Assembly: GCA_024220505.1 (NCBI GenBank)
Contig: JAKZZE010000016.1
Location: forward strand, 372,001 to 436,000
Source of the DNA: Rhizopus arrhizus
Lineage: Eukaryota; Mucoromycota; Mucoromycetes; Mucorales; Rhizopodaceae
Reading direction: 5' to 3'
Length of the DNA stretch: 64,000 nt
Position 1 is the first letter of the stretch. Every line of letters begins with the position of its first letter. The position numbers and the translations under genes are program-made. Of the stretch, positions 45,131 to 57,078 are shown in pieces. Under the pieces are notes generated by a model. The model was not told where the DNA came from, ran no database searches, and worked only from the letters and a program-made list of their open reading frames with translations.

Positions 45131-46420
45131 TTATTTTTCGTAATGACCATAAACCAAGTCATAACCATCAAATTCATATAGAATACGATTGGTTCTTTTA
45201 TAACCATTTAAAACAGACATTGAATGAACCATATGACTATGACTGTGATGTTCTTGATGATGAGAAGTAAAATAAGTGACAGTAAAAGAAGTAGGGTCAA
45301 AGACATTCAACACTTGACTGATTAAGGCCTCGATCGGTCTTTGCTCATGCGCGTGCGATTGTTCGACGGGTATGTTACTTTCAAAAGAGGCATAGGAGCA
45401 CTGGGGTTCCGGTGTCACGTGGAAGGTAAAATAACGATCTTGCCACAATCCATTGCTAGAATAACCACAGGGTTCAAAGAGGTAAGAATCAATTTGGGCT
45501 TCAGGATAGAGTTGATCGATACCAGTCTGTTTATCAACCCAGGCACCACCTTCAAGGCCAGCAGGTGTCTTTTCAGGGTTATGATAAAAGAATTGCCTCA
45601 TCTTTTCTTGATTTAATCCAGTCATATGGATTTCTACGGTTTGATCGGGATATGAATGGCCTGCGTTACCAAAAGGTGAAGGATCTTCAGAATCGGAGGT
45701 GGCCGGTGTACTGGCTCCGCTTCGGACTTCATGTTCCTTCATCACGCTTTTTAAATAAGGGTTCTTTTGGTTTCGTTTGTGTAAGACATCATCTAGAGGT
45801 TTGGTCAAATAAAGATGCCACTGGTCTTGAAGTTCTTTTCCAATCTTGTAACTAGACCCACCATCAAAGTACTTTTCTAAAAATTCAATTTCTTCTTCCC
45901 AAGAGCGGTGAGGGCCCACTTGACGCTCAGGAAACATGAATGCCTTTCGAGAATAAAACACGCGCCAGACCTTTTCAAATCCACAGTATTTTCTTGCGAG
46001 CTCTAATAATCGAGGAACAGCGTAAAGAAGAGTGGTTGTACCACATGTTTTTAAAATGATCTTGTGTGGGTACACAAACATAGAAGATTCACTGGTAAAA
46101 GTGTCAAAAAAAAATTTTTTTCTTTCAACCCATCTACTTTATTACCTTAACACATAAGCATCCAATTCCTTGTTTGAAATCATATTCAACACGGTACATT
46201 TAACAAGTGATAACATTTTATCCAAGATGGGTCGAGGGATCACTCTTAATCCATCTGGACGAAATACACCTTCTTCTTCTTCTTCGCCTGATGATAAATC
46301 TTGATGATCCTTCATACCTTCAGGAGAGGGAGAAAACCAGATCTCGAGCAGTTTCTCTGGGCCTTCAAAAGCTCCTTCTTGAGCAGAATAATTTTCACCA
46401 GGTGTGTAAGAGTTAACCAT
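45131..46420 (-). CDS. SPE2: S-adenosylmethionine decarboxylase
   Basis: Two exons, 46420-46146 and 46091-45131, giving 411 residues. It decarboxylates AdoMet to make the aminopropyl donor for spermidine synthesis. The self-cleavage site YVLSESSMF (E|S cleavage creating the pyruvoyl group) is followed by YPHKIILKTCGTTTLL, and FEGPEKLLEIWF lies at the N-terminus. The intron falls exactly within the first Ser codon of the LSES motif (AG|T). There is a long acidic insert near residues 50-65 (SSGEEEEEG). The start chosen is the Met of MVNSYTPGE; further upstream Mets cross a region without conservation. Confidence 0.94.
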
Positions 46421-48855
46421 ATGTACTAGGGGGGACGAAAAGGTATATAATATTGTACGCAACTAAAAAATCCACGTACAAGGGCTGTTTTATCAACGGT
46501 TTCTAGCGAGATGATGGGCTTGACTGTGACGAATAGAACGTTCAACAGCCGGAAAAGGTTTCTTTTTTAAAAGTGTAAAAAAAAAAAAAAGAAAGTGTGA
46601 AAAGGATCCTTCAACCACTGGAAAAAAAAAAGGTTTTTTCAGTTTGTAGTAGTCGCTTTTTGATTGGTTCAAATAAATGTGACCTTTAATTTTATGTGAC
46701 TTGAAAGAAAACAAGTACAATTGACTTGTGCTTTTTTGTTTTCTTACAAATGCAACGCAGTAATAGAAAATTTGATGTATTAGAGACCTGACTGCACATA
46801 ACAGTTTAACATCATTTAATTCTTGAGGTTAAAATAATAATCTTTTTTTTTTTTTCTTTTTTTGAACAGCAAAAACCCTTACTGCTGCAAATGCGTATAC
46901 TTTTCTATTTAATCAAAACCCTTACTCCTACAAATGCAATTTTCTGAACAACAAAAGTAAAAAAAAATCCAGAATTTCAGTAAATTCCTTTTGTTTGTGC
47001 TTTCTGCTAAAAGCGCAAACTTTTTTTTCTTCTTGTTTTGATGCTTATGACATTGTAATTTGTCATATTCCCTTTTGAATAAATTTCTAAAGATTTAATT
47101 AATCATTTAAAAGCATTATTAAATTTTCAAAAAGAAAAAAAGAAAAAGGAAACATGAGGCGCAAAAAGGTTATAAAAAAGGATAAAGCAAGAAGTAATAG
47201 CAATTGTTACTTTCACTGTAATAATCCACGGCAATGGATTTTGATAATTTTGTTATTGTGAGACATCACTAGAACGTAAGCTAAAAGGTTCGTGTCCAGA
47301 ATCACGAATGAAACAAGAATACCAAGAAACACTAGGAGATTTAATTGATTTCAATTGTAGGAGATAATGATGATAATATTAGTTGTTAATTTGTATGACC
47401 ATAATACTGTTTAAAAGTTCATTGGTTATTTTATTAGTTCTGAAATCTAAGTGCTCATTCCAAAATAATTTCATTCTATCCCTTTCCTTCAGCACTTTCA
47501 TAGACTGAACAATAAAAGTTATTTATATAGCATCACATAAGCTTATTAAAACATTTAGGTTCCAAGTTATCAAATGCTCTGAGTTTATGGTTTATTTATA
47601 TGGAAGTAAATGGTGACAAAAAAAAAGTTATATAAATAGATTGCTTTAAATAAAATCATTGAATTCCTTTATCCTTGAGCTTCTTGATCGTATGGTTATA
47701 TCTATCATTGACTCCTACCTTACTTTGTTTTTTTATTTCAGTAAAAATTAAGGTAGTTTAATACATAATAGCATTTTATTGAATTGTTTTATGTTTTGAG
47801 GAATTGCTCTAGTTCGACATCGCGATAAGCGGTGAAGAATAGAAAGAAAGAAACAAATACAATATTCCTATGGCTGTGATTCTTGGCATTCATTTTTACA
47901 CATCTTGCATGCTTTTCGTTTTCCTGTCTGCTGTTGTTGTCATTCCACTAGATGTGATAAGGTTCAACTGTGCGGCTATTCACTCATCAATGTAGCCTCA
48001 GTATGTTCTATGTTTACCCTTATGTTATAACGAAGACTCTGCTTGGACCATGGTTTACTCTGATTGAATCCTTTATTGCCTTCACATACAACATTTCATT
48101 TTACTCTAGTTTATATTCTGCTATTATAACTGTCCAGGTCTGAAAAGACAGCTGTAGTTGATAGACAGCGCTCTCATTTTTTGAGAATTTACTTAGCCAT
48201 TATGAGATTATTACTCATACATGATAAAGACATCATCTTGAATATAATCTCGTATTGGTCGTTTTTAGTAAAGAAAGTAGAGTCTTGTGTCATTTACAGC
48301 CTTATTATTTTTTTTTAAAAAAAAAAACTGTAATTTCAGCATCCCTTCTGACCATAGGATTAGTTACAGAATAGCAAAGAGACTGCTGTATTTGGAATAG
48401 CATACAAAGATGCAAGCAGACAAAAGAGTATAAGTTGTTTATATAATAAAAGCATATATCTTACTAATAAAGAGCCTAACATTAAGTCCAAGCATAATCA
48501 AGCAGAAATAATCTAGTATTAATTGACTCATAATAGCATTCTTTTGATACAAAATATACAGTGAGGCATGAATTGGGCCAGAAAATTCTATTTTCAATAC
48601 AAATCAATTCGTGACAAATCCAGTTTTTATTTTAAAGTTGAAGTGCAAAGATTATAGTTTATGATTTACAGCAGAATTCTGTACACGCCCAATACATTGT
48701 ATTTTCAGAACTCAATTTTTTAGCTGAGGAGGAAAAAAAAAAGCCATCAGCGACTGTCGTATCTGTCTCTTAAAACTTGTGGCTTAACACTCTACTTTTT
48801 GCATAACTCTTTTTTTTCCCTTCATTTCTTTCTTCTTTTCACAAGCACCTTTTCC
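46421..48855. other. Intergenic, AT-rich
   Basis: About 2.4 kb without a convincing ORF on either strand. T and A tracts are frequent. The last 60 bp before 48856 are C/T-rich and include the leader of the IPI3 gene. Confidence 0.55.
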
Positions 48856-50476
48856 ATGGCAACCGAAGTAGCCTTATCCGCCTCCAGTACCGACAACACG
48901 ATTCACGTTTGGGACATTCGTTCTGGCTCCAGCCTTTTCTCGTTCAAACAAAGTCAGTCACTCAAGGGCGGTTTAACTGTTGTGGCCAAACCAGGCAACG
49001 GACTCGAAGTGGGATCTGTTGTGTCAGTTCAAACGGATCGTGCGATTCTCAACGTGTATCAGTTTCATAAGGATCAAGTGATGCACAAAATGATTACAAG
49101 TGAAAAAATGATTAGTGTCACCGCCTCTCATCAGGGTCAGTATCTGGCCGCTGCCACAGCCGCTGGTAAGGTGTATCTGTGGCATATACCCACAGGCCAC
49201 TTGATGCGTATGTTTGAGGCACACTACAGACCGATTCACCGCTTGGTATTTAGTTATGATGACTCAACCTTGTTGACAGCGAGTGAGGATGCCTCGGTCA
49301 GTGTTTGGTTATTGACTCATTTGGTGGAAGAGGACCGTCCTGCGCCCTTATATTCTTGGTCAGATCACACATTGCCTGTGACAGACGTCTATGTAGGTCT
49401 CGGACAATTGTCAAATGCACGTGTATGTACGGCAAGTTTGGATCATACAGTCAAGGTGAATAAAGGAATAGGCTATGTTATATTTTCATGTTTTTACTCA
49501 CCTAAAAAGTTAATAGCTTTGGGATATGGCAACAGGTCACCTCTTGACAACCTTTTTATTTCCTAAACCGGTTTCTAGTGTATTAATGAACCCTTCCGAA
49601 ACAATGTTATTTGCAGCCTGTGAAGATAAGATTTACTCTGTCGATCTTTATAAACGTCGCCAAGATCAAACCTACGAAAGCATTGGAGGAATGGGTCGAG
49701 TGGAATCTGTGGGTATTAAAGATCAGCATCAACAACAAAACAAGCCTAGTCTAGGTTCTGTCTTTTCTGGCCATACAGGAACCATTCACAGTATAAGTTT
49801 ATCATTTGACGGTACACTACTTATATCGGGTGCAGAGGATGGCGAGTGTATTGTGTGGGATGTGGCCAGTCGACAAAGCTTAAGAACGTTCTCTTTACAT
49901 AAGGGACCTGTTACACACGTCTCTTGCTTTTTACGTCCTGTTGAGTTACAACCTAATGCTTCAAATACTTTGCCTATGCCTTGGGCGCCACTGAAGCGCA
50001 TGATGACTACATTTGAAGAAGAACGTCGTAGTACCTCTTTACACATCATTCAAAACACAGCCATGGTAAATAAAAGAAACATTAAAGGTGCATAATATCT
50101 TATTTTTTTTATAGGACATGTCAATTCACCATCAACCCATCGAAGAAGGTAACTTTTCTTCAGAGTCTGAAAGGCACAAAATTAGAAAAACCGTGTCAGA
50201 TTTACGAGAGTTAAAGGTAATTAAAGCTAATGGCATTGAAAACAATATTTTAACATGCTGATATAGCCAAGTGATACAAATGAATCATTGCAGCAGCAAG
50301 TAAATTCACTTCGATCCGAACTCTTACGTGTGAATGCACATTATCAAAAAACAAAATCTTTACAAAAACAGATGTATGATACAGTTGTAGATAATTTTAT
50401 GAGTCAAAGAAAACAAACCAAGAAACGAAAATTAGAACAAGACGAAGACGATGAGGAAGAAGAAGAAGAGGAATAA
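48856..50476 (+). CDS. IPI3: WD40 protein Ipi3/WDR18 (Rix1 complex)
   Basis: Four exons: 48856-49455, 49517-50065, 50115-50216 and 50267-50476, giving 486 residues. WD40 repeats read TIHVWDIRSG, KVYLWHIPTGHLMRMFEAHYRPIHRLVFSYDDSTLLTASEDASVSVWLL, KLWDMATGHLLTTF and GTIHSISLSFDGTLLISGAEDGECIVWD. The C-terminal helix region carries LRSELLRVNAHYQKTKSLQKQMYDTVVDNF and ends in a basic stretch and a Glu/Asp run. This matches Ipi3/WDR18, part of the complex needed for 60S pre-ribosome (ITS2) processing. It converges on the kinase gene with 115 bp between stops. Confidence 0.85.
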
Positions 50477-50591
50477 TAAAAAAGTAGCTTAAAATATTTA
50501 TTAAAAAGCCCTTTTATTATTCTCTCTATATGATTTTATTTATAGATGATTGCTTTATATATAGTTTATACAGATTTTTTTGTGTTTTCTT

Positions 50592-53162
50592 TTACAATTT
50601 AAGCTCTGCTAAAATTCTACTACACATATTTTTATATTGCCATGAGTTACCGCCAACTCTTCTGAATTGCAATCCATGCATTCCCAACAACCATGGTACT
50701 TTGACGATATAAATTTCGAATCGAACAACAAGATCTGGAACGGGCACAGCCTGGTCCTTTTGATCTACCACTTTCTTTAAATCAATGCTTGGCATATGCA
50801 CACACTCGAAACGTCCTTTGCTTTCCCGCCAGCGGACATCAATGCGTTCAAGAACACGAATAAGATCAGAACGAATGACTGAAGGATGTTTGGTAGAGGT
50901 GGTTGTGACAGAGAAAAGGCCTTTGAGAAAGACAGGCTTGATGTCTTCATCGGCTGTGCCTTGAGCTGTTGTTTTGGGTTTGACGGGACTCTTTGGATGA
51001 TATTGTACGTCTAGTGGAGATTGACCAACAGTCATACGGCGAGGCGTGCTTGATTTTTTCGGTCGCTGGACTGTGTCGGGAATTTCTGAACGAGGAACAA
51101 TTGGAGTGGGAGCATCGGCTGCAAGGGATCGTGTGATAATGGGTGGTGGCAGTGATAGTTTATTATGATGTGCAGAAGGAATCTGAATGGGTGTGGAGAC
51201 CGTAATATCTGGTACTTGTTGACTTGCAAGTGGTTTTCGTTGCTTGTTTTCATTTCGAGACAAAACAAGGCTTAGTCTGCGAAAGACATTGTCATGTACT
51301 GCTTCTGTAGGTTCGGTTGTATTGTTTTCATTTTCTTCTTCTATCGAACGTCGATTTGATTGCGATGTCTTTGAAAAGAGACGACTGAGGCCCATGTCAA
51401 TGATACTCTGACGTTTGTTGTCTGATTCAATATTCATCTCATCTTCCACACGGATATGTGTCTTGCCCTTCTTGTGATAAGAGATGCCAGAAGGGCCGCT
51501 GATGTCCAACGGATGGTTGACAATCATATCAGGTGAGGTTACAGGTGGACCATTCTCTTCAAATAATTGCCTTTCGGATGCTAGTCGTTCACGTTCTATA
51601 CGCTCCTTGACAAGATAGTAAATAGAGACTAAAGGATGATAGGCGGCTGGAATAGATTGAGGATCCTCGTTTGGCAAAACAAAGGATCTTGAGTGAGGTG
51701 CAAATCGAGAGGCAAGTTGATTTTGACGATGGCTGCGATGAGTTTCAACAGTGCGCTCAAAAAGAACCTGAGCGGCCACTTGATATTCTTCTGAAGTAAT
51801 GATGGATTCAAGTTTTTCTTTGATTTCTTCTTCTGTGCCAAATTCAAAGCCTGTCATTTGTCGAACAACTTCCATATTAATAGGTAATGAAAGAGGTAAG
51901 CGATCCGGCAAGTGGTTATCAATAGGTCCATCATATCCCTTGTTCATCCAAGGATGGATCATAAGTTCTGAGAGTGTCGCTCTATGAGCTGGGTTGATAA
52001 CAAGCATACGAGACAAGACACTTTTGCAATCTAATAAAACAGTATGTCAATATGGCTTCACCTATATTAGCAGTACCTATATTATTACCTGTGCTAAGAT
52101 GAGAAGGATAATCAACTACACCCCGCTTGATCTTTTCATGTAATGCAGGCATATTTTGATCATCAAATGGTACTTTACCACAAACCAAGACATATAAGAC
52201 AACACCAAAACTCCACACGTCTACTTCTGGACCAGTATAAGCCTTTGCATTTAATAATTCTGGTGCAGCAAAGTAAAGTGAACCACAAAATGTACTTAAA
52301 CTTGATCTGGGAGAAAAAAGATTGGATAAACCAAAGTCAATGATCTTGATATTTCCATTCTGCGAAATGAGTATGTTTTCGATCTTCAAGTCTAATGATG
52401 TATATTTTAATTTAAGCTAATAATAGTAATAAGAGAGTCTAACCTCGGTGCACAATAGAATTTCTATGACAATAATCCAAAGCACTTAGGATTTGTCGAG
52501 AAAATCGCCTGGATTGTCTTTCTTTTAATTTGCCGTGAGAAATAATGTAGTCCAACAATTGTCCGCCATTGACATATTCCATAAACAAATAATAATACGG
52601 ATCAATAATAACCATCTCTTTAAGACTGACAATATACGGATGATGTAACAGTAGCATGATACTTGCTTCTCTTAAAGTTCTAATCTCTCGATTTTCATCC
52701 TTGTGTTTATCTTTATTTGGTACTCTTCTTGGTACTATCTTTACTGCAAGCTATTTAAATGAATATGCAATGAGCAAAGTATAGTTTAATATATCTAATT
52801 AATAAAATAACCTTGTCGCCTGTTGTGTTATGTAGTGCTAGCCGCACTTTTCCCATAGATCCGGATCCCAAGGTTGCCACTAAACTGTAATTACCAATAA
52901 CTCTTCTTGGTTTTTGAAGTCGTTCTGTACTATTGCTGGTTTCCCTTGGTGGTTGTTCTCTTGATATTCTTGGTGATAAGTTGTGTGGGGAAATATCACC
53001 CAGATCGGAATAAGGCGGTAATTCTGACGGTACAGGTGAGTCAACCAAGATCTTGTTTCCGTTGGGTCCAACAACAAGTCTTTCTTTTTGCAAGTCAACA
53101 CCCAAGTTCCAGTCTTCCATTTGTTGATTAATAGAGTCTTGCTCGTTAGAGTGGGAAGACAT
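50592..53162 (-). CDS. KIN1: Kin1/Kin2-like (MARK/Par-1) protein kinase
   Basis: Four exons: 53162-52812, 52750-52444, 52391-52089 and 52030-50592, giving about 799 residues. The kinase domain spans about residues 95-370: [51 protein letters not shown] and [22 protein letters not shown] long Ser/Pro-rich linker follows. The last about 100 residues form a kinase-associated KA1 domain ending [20 protein letters not shown]...[17 protein letters not shown], which binds acidic membrane lipids. The family acts in polarised growth and secretion. The GAG|AC junction restores HRDLK. It is the best match to Kin1/Kin2 rather than Snf1 because of the KA1 ending. Confidence 0.93.
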
Positions 53163-53389
53163 TATTATGCACACGCAAAAAAGAAAAGATAGGGAGAGAA
53201 AACAAACAAATAAAAAAAAAAAAGAATTTAAAAGATAAAAAAATTAATCGGGCTTGAAAGGTTTCTGTTTCTATGCAGTATTTCCAAAAAAGTAATATCG
53301 CACGAAGGAAAATCAATGTCGCTTCGAGTGAATTAAAAATATCACATGCGTCAAAACATATGTCGCTCAATTACGTCTTCAAGCTCCCA

Positions 53390-54480
53390 CTTCTAACATG
53401 TCTCCAGTGGAAATGATGTCATATCTAAACTGTCTGCTCTATGCTGATGATGTAGTCCTCATCGAGCAGCGATCAAATATGGCTGACCTATTACAGAAAT
53501 GTGATATAAATGGAATCTATCAAAGTGTGTAGTTTTAAACATTCACATAGATTCTATATCATATACACTTTAAGGACAGTTCTTGTCACGGAGATCACAT
53601 TTGCATATCTTGGTGTTCCACTCAAACAGTGTAGACATATTTACCTAGAGGGACTCATTCTATGCAACACCCCACCTATCTAGACTACTTTCCATGTCAG
53701 AATGGGTCAGTATCCTACAAACACAGTTCCTCTTTTTTTTACCTACATCTACTCCAAGACACACTGCTTAATCGCCTACAATCGTACATTCGATGAACTA
53801 GAGGACACCAATGGCATCTCCTGTCTAAGACCTCGCTTTGGAAGATAGCGTCATCCACCACCAAGGAATTCGATACTTGTATAATCGAGGCTACTAAACG
53901 GCATTTCCTACAACAAAAGCTGAATAAACGCCAGCAGAACCGAAACTCCAAACTACTTTCTAGCTGTCGGCGATCTGTGTCTTTGGGATCCATTATGTAA
54001 TTACCTATGTCTAATGCAGAACGTAGTCGCTGTATACAATAGAGGTTAGGCTGACTACCTGATGGCAAGTCTATACCATGTCCCAAGCATCCTACACAAC
54101 CCCTAAAAAAGAATCATGCTATCGACTGCCTTACTATGCACTGAAGCTTATTTATACCTGAAGCTATAAAAGACCCATTGTCATTCCTTATGGATAGGTT
54201 CCCGCTACGTCCTTCAGATTCCTCTGGGTAACTCCATTCTGGTCACAGCAATAGTCGATTATATGCTCAATATTGCACAAACTAGACCAGCTGCACCATG
54301 ACAAGCTGATTCCTACCAAGCACCCCCCCATGGTCAAAAACTTTCTATATGCCTAAACTAATTCTTCTAACTTTCCTTTGATGACTCCACTCATTCTCCT
54401 CTTCTTTTTTACATTTTTACCCTTGATCCCAAAAGGGGTTTACTTAGCATTAACTTAACGTATTGACCTGGTCGGGGCGA
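53390..54480 (+). pseudogene. Decayed LINE reverse-transcriptase segment
   Basis: 53418-53470 reads L-L-Y-A-D-D-V-V-L-I, the catalytic RT motif (YADD), followed by text that keeps weak LINE similarity (FAYLGVPLKQ) through several stops and shifts. It is a broken copy. A GC-richer tail lies near 54430-54480. Confidence 0.65.
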
Positions 54481-55513
54481 ATATCTATAGTTTTTATTTT
54501 AATGCACTCAATAAGACCTTATATAAAAGATTATGTTTAAACATAAAAAATTATGCTTGTTTAATAGAAAGGACTTGATAGTCATGAGTCTAATGAACAA
54601 TAAATAATGAGAGCAAGTAATAGTAAGATACCCACTACTTTGACTTCGGAATACTTCATTCATACAAAATAAACTTTCAATCACAATCTCAAGATCATTT
54701 TTGAAGAATACTTCTTCTGAAGAAACTTGCTTTCATTTATATATAAGGGCTTAAAGTCTACTTTCTTATATTTAACAACACTCAAAAAACTTGTGAGCAT
54801 CATTTCACTTGAATAACTAAAAATAATTCGCCCGATTTCAAAGTTGTGATTTGATTTCTTTTTCTAGTTTACTTCTATGGAGGAGGTTATCAAGGTTGAG
54901 GCTATTTGTAAAGGAGATTGAGACTGACGCCATAACTTTATTTGAAAAAGGGACTATATGTCAACAAGGCCCCAACTTATCAGGAGAAACAAATAATATA
55001 CTTTTTTAACCTCGATCGCAATTTTAGTAAATCAACTTACAGCTCTTGTCTAAAAATAGAAAGTCTCGTGTAATTCATTTCAATAGTCTTATCAATGCAT
55101 TTCTACCAGTAAACTCTAATATGTCTAATTGACCAAGTGGTTATCAATGATTTTGCCCTGTAGTCGTGTTAAGGGGAGTTGATGTCCATATCTAAAAAGC
55201 TCAATGCCCCTCCTCAACTTTTCAGCAATCATTGTGCGTGTTTTTTTTTAACTTTCCATCTTAACCACCGCTTCCTTGAAAAAAAAAATTCTTGTTGTTT
55301 TTCTCTCTCCTTTTGATGATAAATAAAGCAGTAAAGTGAACAGCTTTAATACTAACGACATTAGCTAGATTCATCGTGAGCAAATTTCCTATTATAAAAA
55401 GATGGGCCAATCTTCAGTTTGACTGTGAAACTTCATTTTTATTTTGATAACAAGCCGTAGTCCATAAATGTGTGAATTAGTGTTATTATGAAAATTACTG
55501 TGGATTAATAAAG
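54481..55513. other. AT-rich spacer within LINE relic area
   Basis: No ORF or motif recognised. It probably includes unrelated or heavily decayed sequence between two LINE-derived pieces. Confidence 0.4.
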
Positions 55514-55759
55514 TTGCCGCTTCATTCCAAGCTGCCAACACGTTCCCGACTGCACAAAATCATGTCTAATACTATTACTAATGAAAGATGTATGCTGTGT
55601 GACGTAATCGAATCTGCTGAACATTTCCTGTGGTCTTGTCCACTTAAGCAGCCTATGTGGGATACACTTTTAACTCGTTTCTTCGACCAGACTTCACATC
55701 TGACTTTTGATGATGTCTCTCAACTATACCCAATCTCAGCCACAGTGCGTCCGCACTAG
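55514..55759 (+). pseudogene. LINE ORF2 C-terminal zf-RVT fragment
   Basis: HSKLPTRSRLHKIM, then C-M-L-C-D...AEHFLWSC...WDTLL keeps the zinc-binding Cys/His set of the LINE zf-RVT domain (C-x2-C, H-x4-C). It matches the fragment at 26.1-26.6 kb closely in spacing and wording. No full ORF2 is present. Confidence 0.7.
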
Positions 55760-57078
55760 CAACTCGGTTCTTTCCAAGTAGTTGCCTCTGGTGTACTGTG
55801 CCTCTGGAGAACTCATTGGAAACATGTTTTTGATGGATTGCCCTTTTGACCAAATGAGGCAGCTACTAGAGCTATTATAATCCTTTGCAGAACGCATCAA
55901 GAAAATTTGTATCAGAAAAAATTTAAAGACAATAATTAGACAACACATTAATTTTACGCTTCTTCTATGTATTTAAATGTTTTCTTACAGTGTACGTCTA
56001 AAAGCGACACTTCAATAAAATCCTCATACAAAAAAAAAAATTGCCATTGGTAGTAAACTTTCAGTTAAAAAAAGATTGATTGCAGTCAGACTGAGATATC
56101 TGCTATTCAGAGTCTTTGGTAAATCAATAAATTATTGCATTATTGGTACATGAAGAGAGCAGGGGAAAAACACATAAGACCAAGTATTGAAGTTGTTAAT
56201 CCTACAATGGAAACCGTACAAGCATGTGCTACAACCAGAGCTATTTTAGATATTATAATTTATATTGCCAGTTTTGATTGATGCTTTTCTGTTTGTTGAA
56301 AGTATTTCCAAGCCTAACAAGCCCAAAAAATAAAAATAAAAAAAGCTTTTATCACCATGCCAAAAGACGTATGTAAAACAAAAATAATATTTTTATTTCC
56401 AAATAAAGTCTATTCATTATCGTTTCCTTGTTGCAGCTTTACAAAGCAAAGTAATGGTTTCATTTCCAAAACCGTAATGAAAAACTAGGTACCTTATTTG
56501 ATTGAGACAGACATTAGTATCACAAATTTAGCTAACTTTTATCATCTACTGAGCCCTTCCTATAAGCGTGTAAACTTTCATTAAGCACATTTCTTTCCTG
56601 ATTATTACAACACTGTTTCGCTCACGAAAGGTTTGCATACTATATCTGATCACACTGTTTTATTGTCAATCAACAAGTATGATGCATACAAAAGCAAAGC
56701 AAGGGCCGAAAGGATAAAAGAGTATTGAGACACAGTAAAGACAGAAGACAAGTAATTTATATCACTTTGCCTAGTATTGCATCACAGCTACTACTTATCA
56801 AATACTTGATTGACAAAGAATGGCTATAATGATAGCATCTATTTTTAAAAGTTGCTTTCTTTCTCTGTTTTGTCTATGCTTAGGTTTGTGTAGAAAAGTA
56901 AGGTTAAATAATAATATACTTGTTTTTATTTTTATAATAAAACGTAAATTAATCAAAGGATTATGTATAGAGTATATACTATCTATATAAATATATAGGT
57001 GTATGTGTGTGTAAATATATCTTTTGCATATACAAACAAATTATAAGAATACATGTTATAATAAAGTCTCTCCGTTTT
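55760..57078. other. Intergenic, AT-rich
   Basis: No gene seen. The first 200 bp or so may be the end of the LINE relic. A CA/TG and AT-rich leader precedes the myosin stop. Confidence 0.5.
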